Assembly: GCA_029939545.1 (NCBI GenBank)
Contig: JAOZSS010000156.1
Location: 1 to 5,796 of the forward strand
DNA length: 5,796 nt
Direction: 5' to 3'
DNA from: Kiritimatiellia bacterium
GTDB taxonomy: Bacteria; Verrucomicrobiota; Kiritimatiellia; UBA8416; JABMPJ01
This document shows positions 5,792 to 5,796 of this stretch, in pieces; positions within the stretch are counted from its first letter, which is position 1, and each line of letters starts with the position of its first letter. The position numbers were made by a program, and so were the translations under genes. Below the pieces are notes generated by a model, which was given only the letters and a program-made list of their open reading frames with translations, made no database searches and was not told the DNA's origin.

Positions 5792-5796
5792 AAAAC
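5745..5796 (+). repeat. Right copy of the 52-bp repeat, inverted relative to the left
   Basis: This is the reverse complement of 26-77 with one difference (5767). It runs to the very last base, so the repeat may continue outside. The DNA just before it (5711-5744) is not like the corresponding flank of the left copy, so the copies share only this block. Placement at both ends fits a multi-copy genomic repeat at which an assembly stopped. Confidence 0.85.

Noticed and set aside
26..5796. Terminal inverted repeats could mean a transposon carrying all the genes.
   Set aside because: No transposase or recombinase is present, and the cargo is housekeeping genes in mixed orientation.

Overview
The window is a GC-rich bacterial segment with four apparently intact housekeeping or metabolic genes, one broken gene, and a repeat at both ends. 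Lineage cannot be fixed from the sequence. A plant-like GDP-mannose 3,5-epimerase in a bacterium and repeat-rich intergenic DNA would fit the Planctomycetota-Verrucomicrobiota-Chlamydiota group (for example Kiritimatiellota or Verrucomicrobiota), but this is a weak inference.

Layout: 1-179 has no clear gene and carries the left copy of a 52-bp repeat (26-77). Positions 180-1994 (minus) encode the translational GTPase BipA/TypA, with a GTG start. The 144-bp gap to the next gene separates divergent genes and probably holds the bipA promoter. Positions 2139-3176 (plus) encode a GDP-mannose 3,5-epimerase-like enzyme. It converges on a phosphomannomutase (3173-4492, minus), and the two stop codons share one CTAG. 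The next divergent gap (4493-4628) holds an array with a 9-bp period and a 30-bp dyad. Positions 4629-5396 (plus) encode a biotin-protein ligase without a DNA-binding domain. An ATGA overlap joins it to a short HNH-type gene (5393-5562) that is split by a frameshift. The last 234 bp contain an imperfect direct repeat, a possible 26-codon ORF with a strong ribosome binding site, and the right copy of the 52-bp repeat (5745-5796), inverted relative to the left one (51 of 52 identical).

Functional links: the phosphomannomutase supplies mannose-1-phosphate, which a GDP-mannose pyrophosphorylase (not in this window) would turn into GDP-mannose, the substrate of the epimerase. The pair therefore suggests GDP-hexose supply for a cell-surface glycan. 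BipA and BirA are independent housekeeping functions. I see no convincing new multi-gene system. The parts most worth a second look are the terminal inverted repeat with its shared peptide reading frame, the decayed HNH gene, the 9-bp periodic array and the bacterial GDP-mannose 3,5-epimerase.
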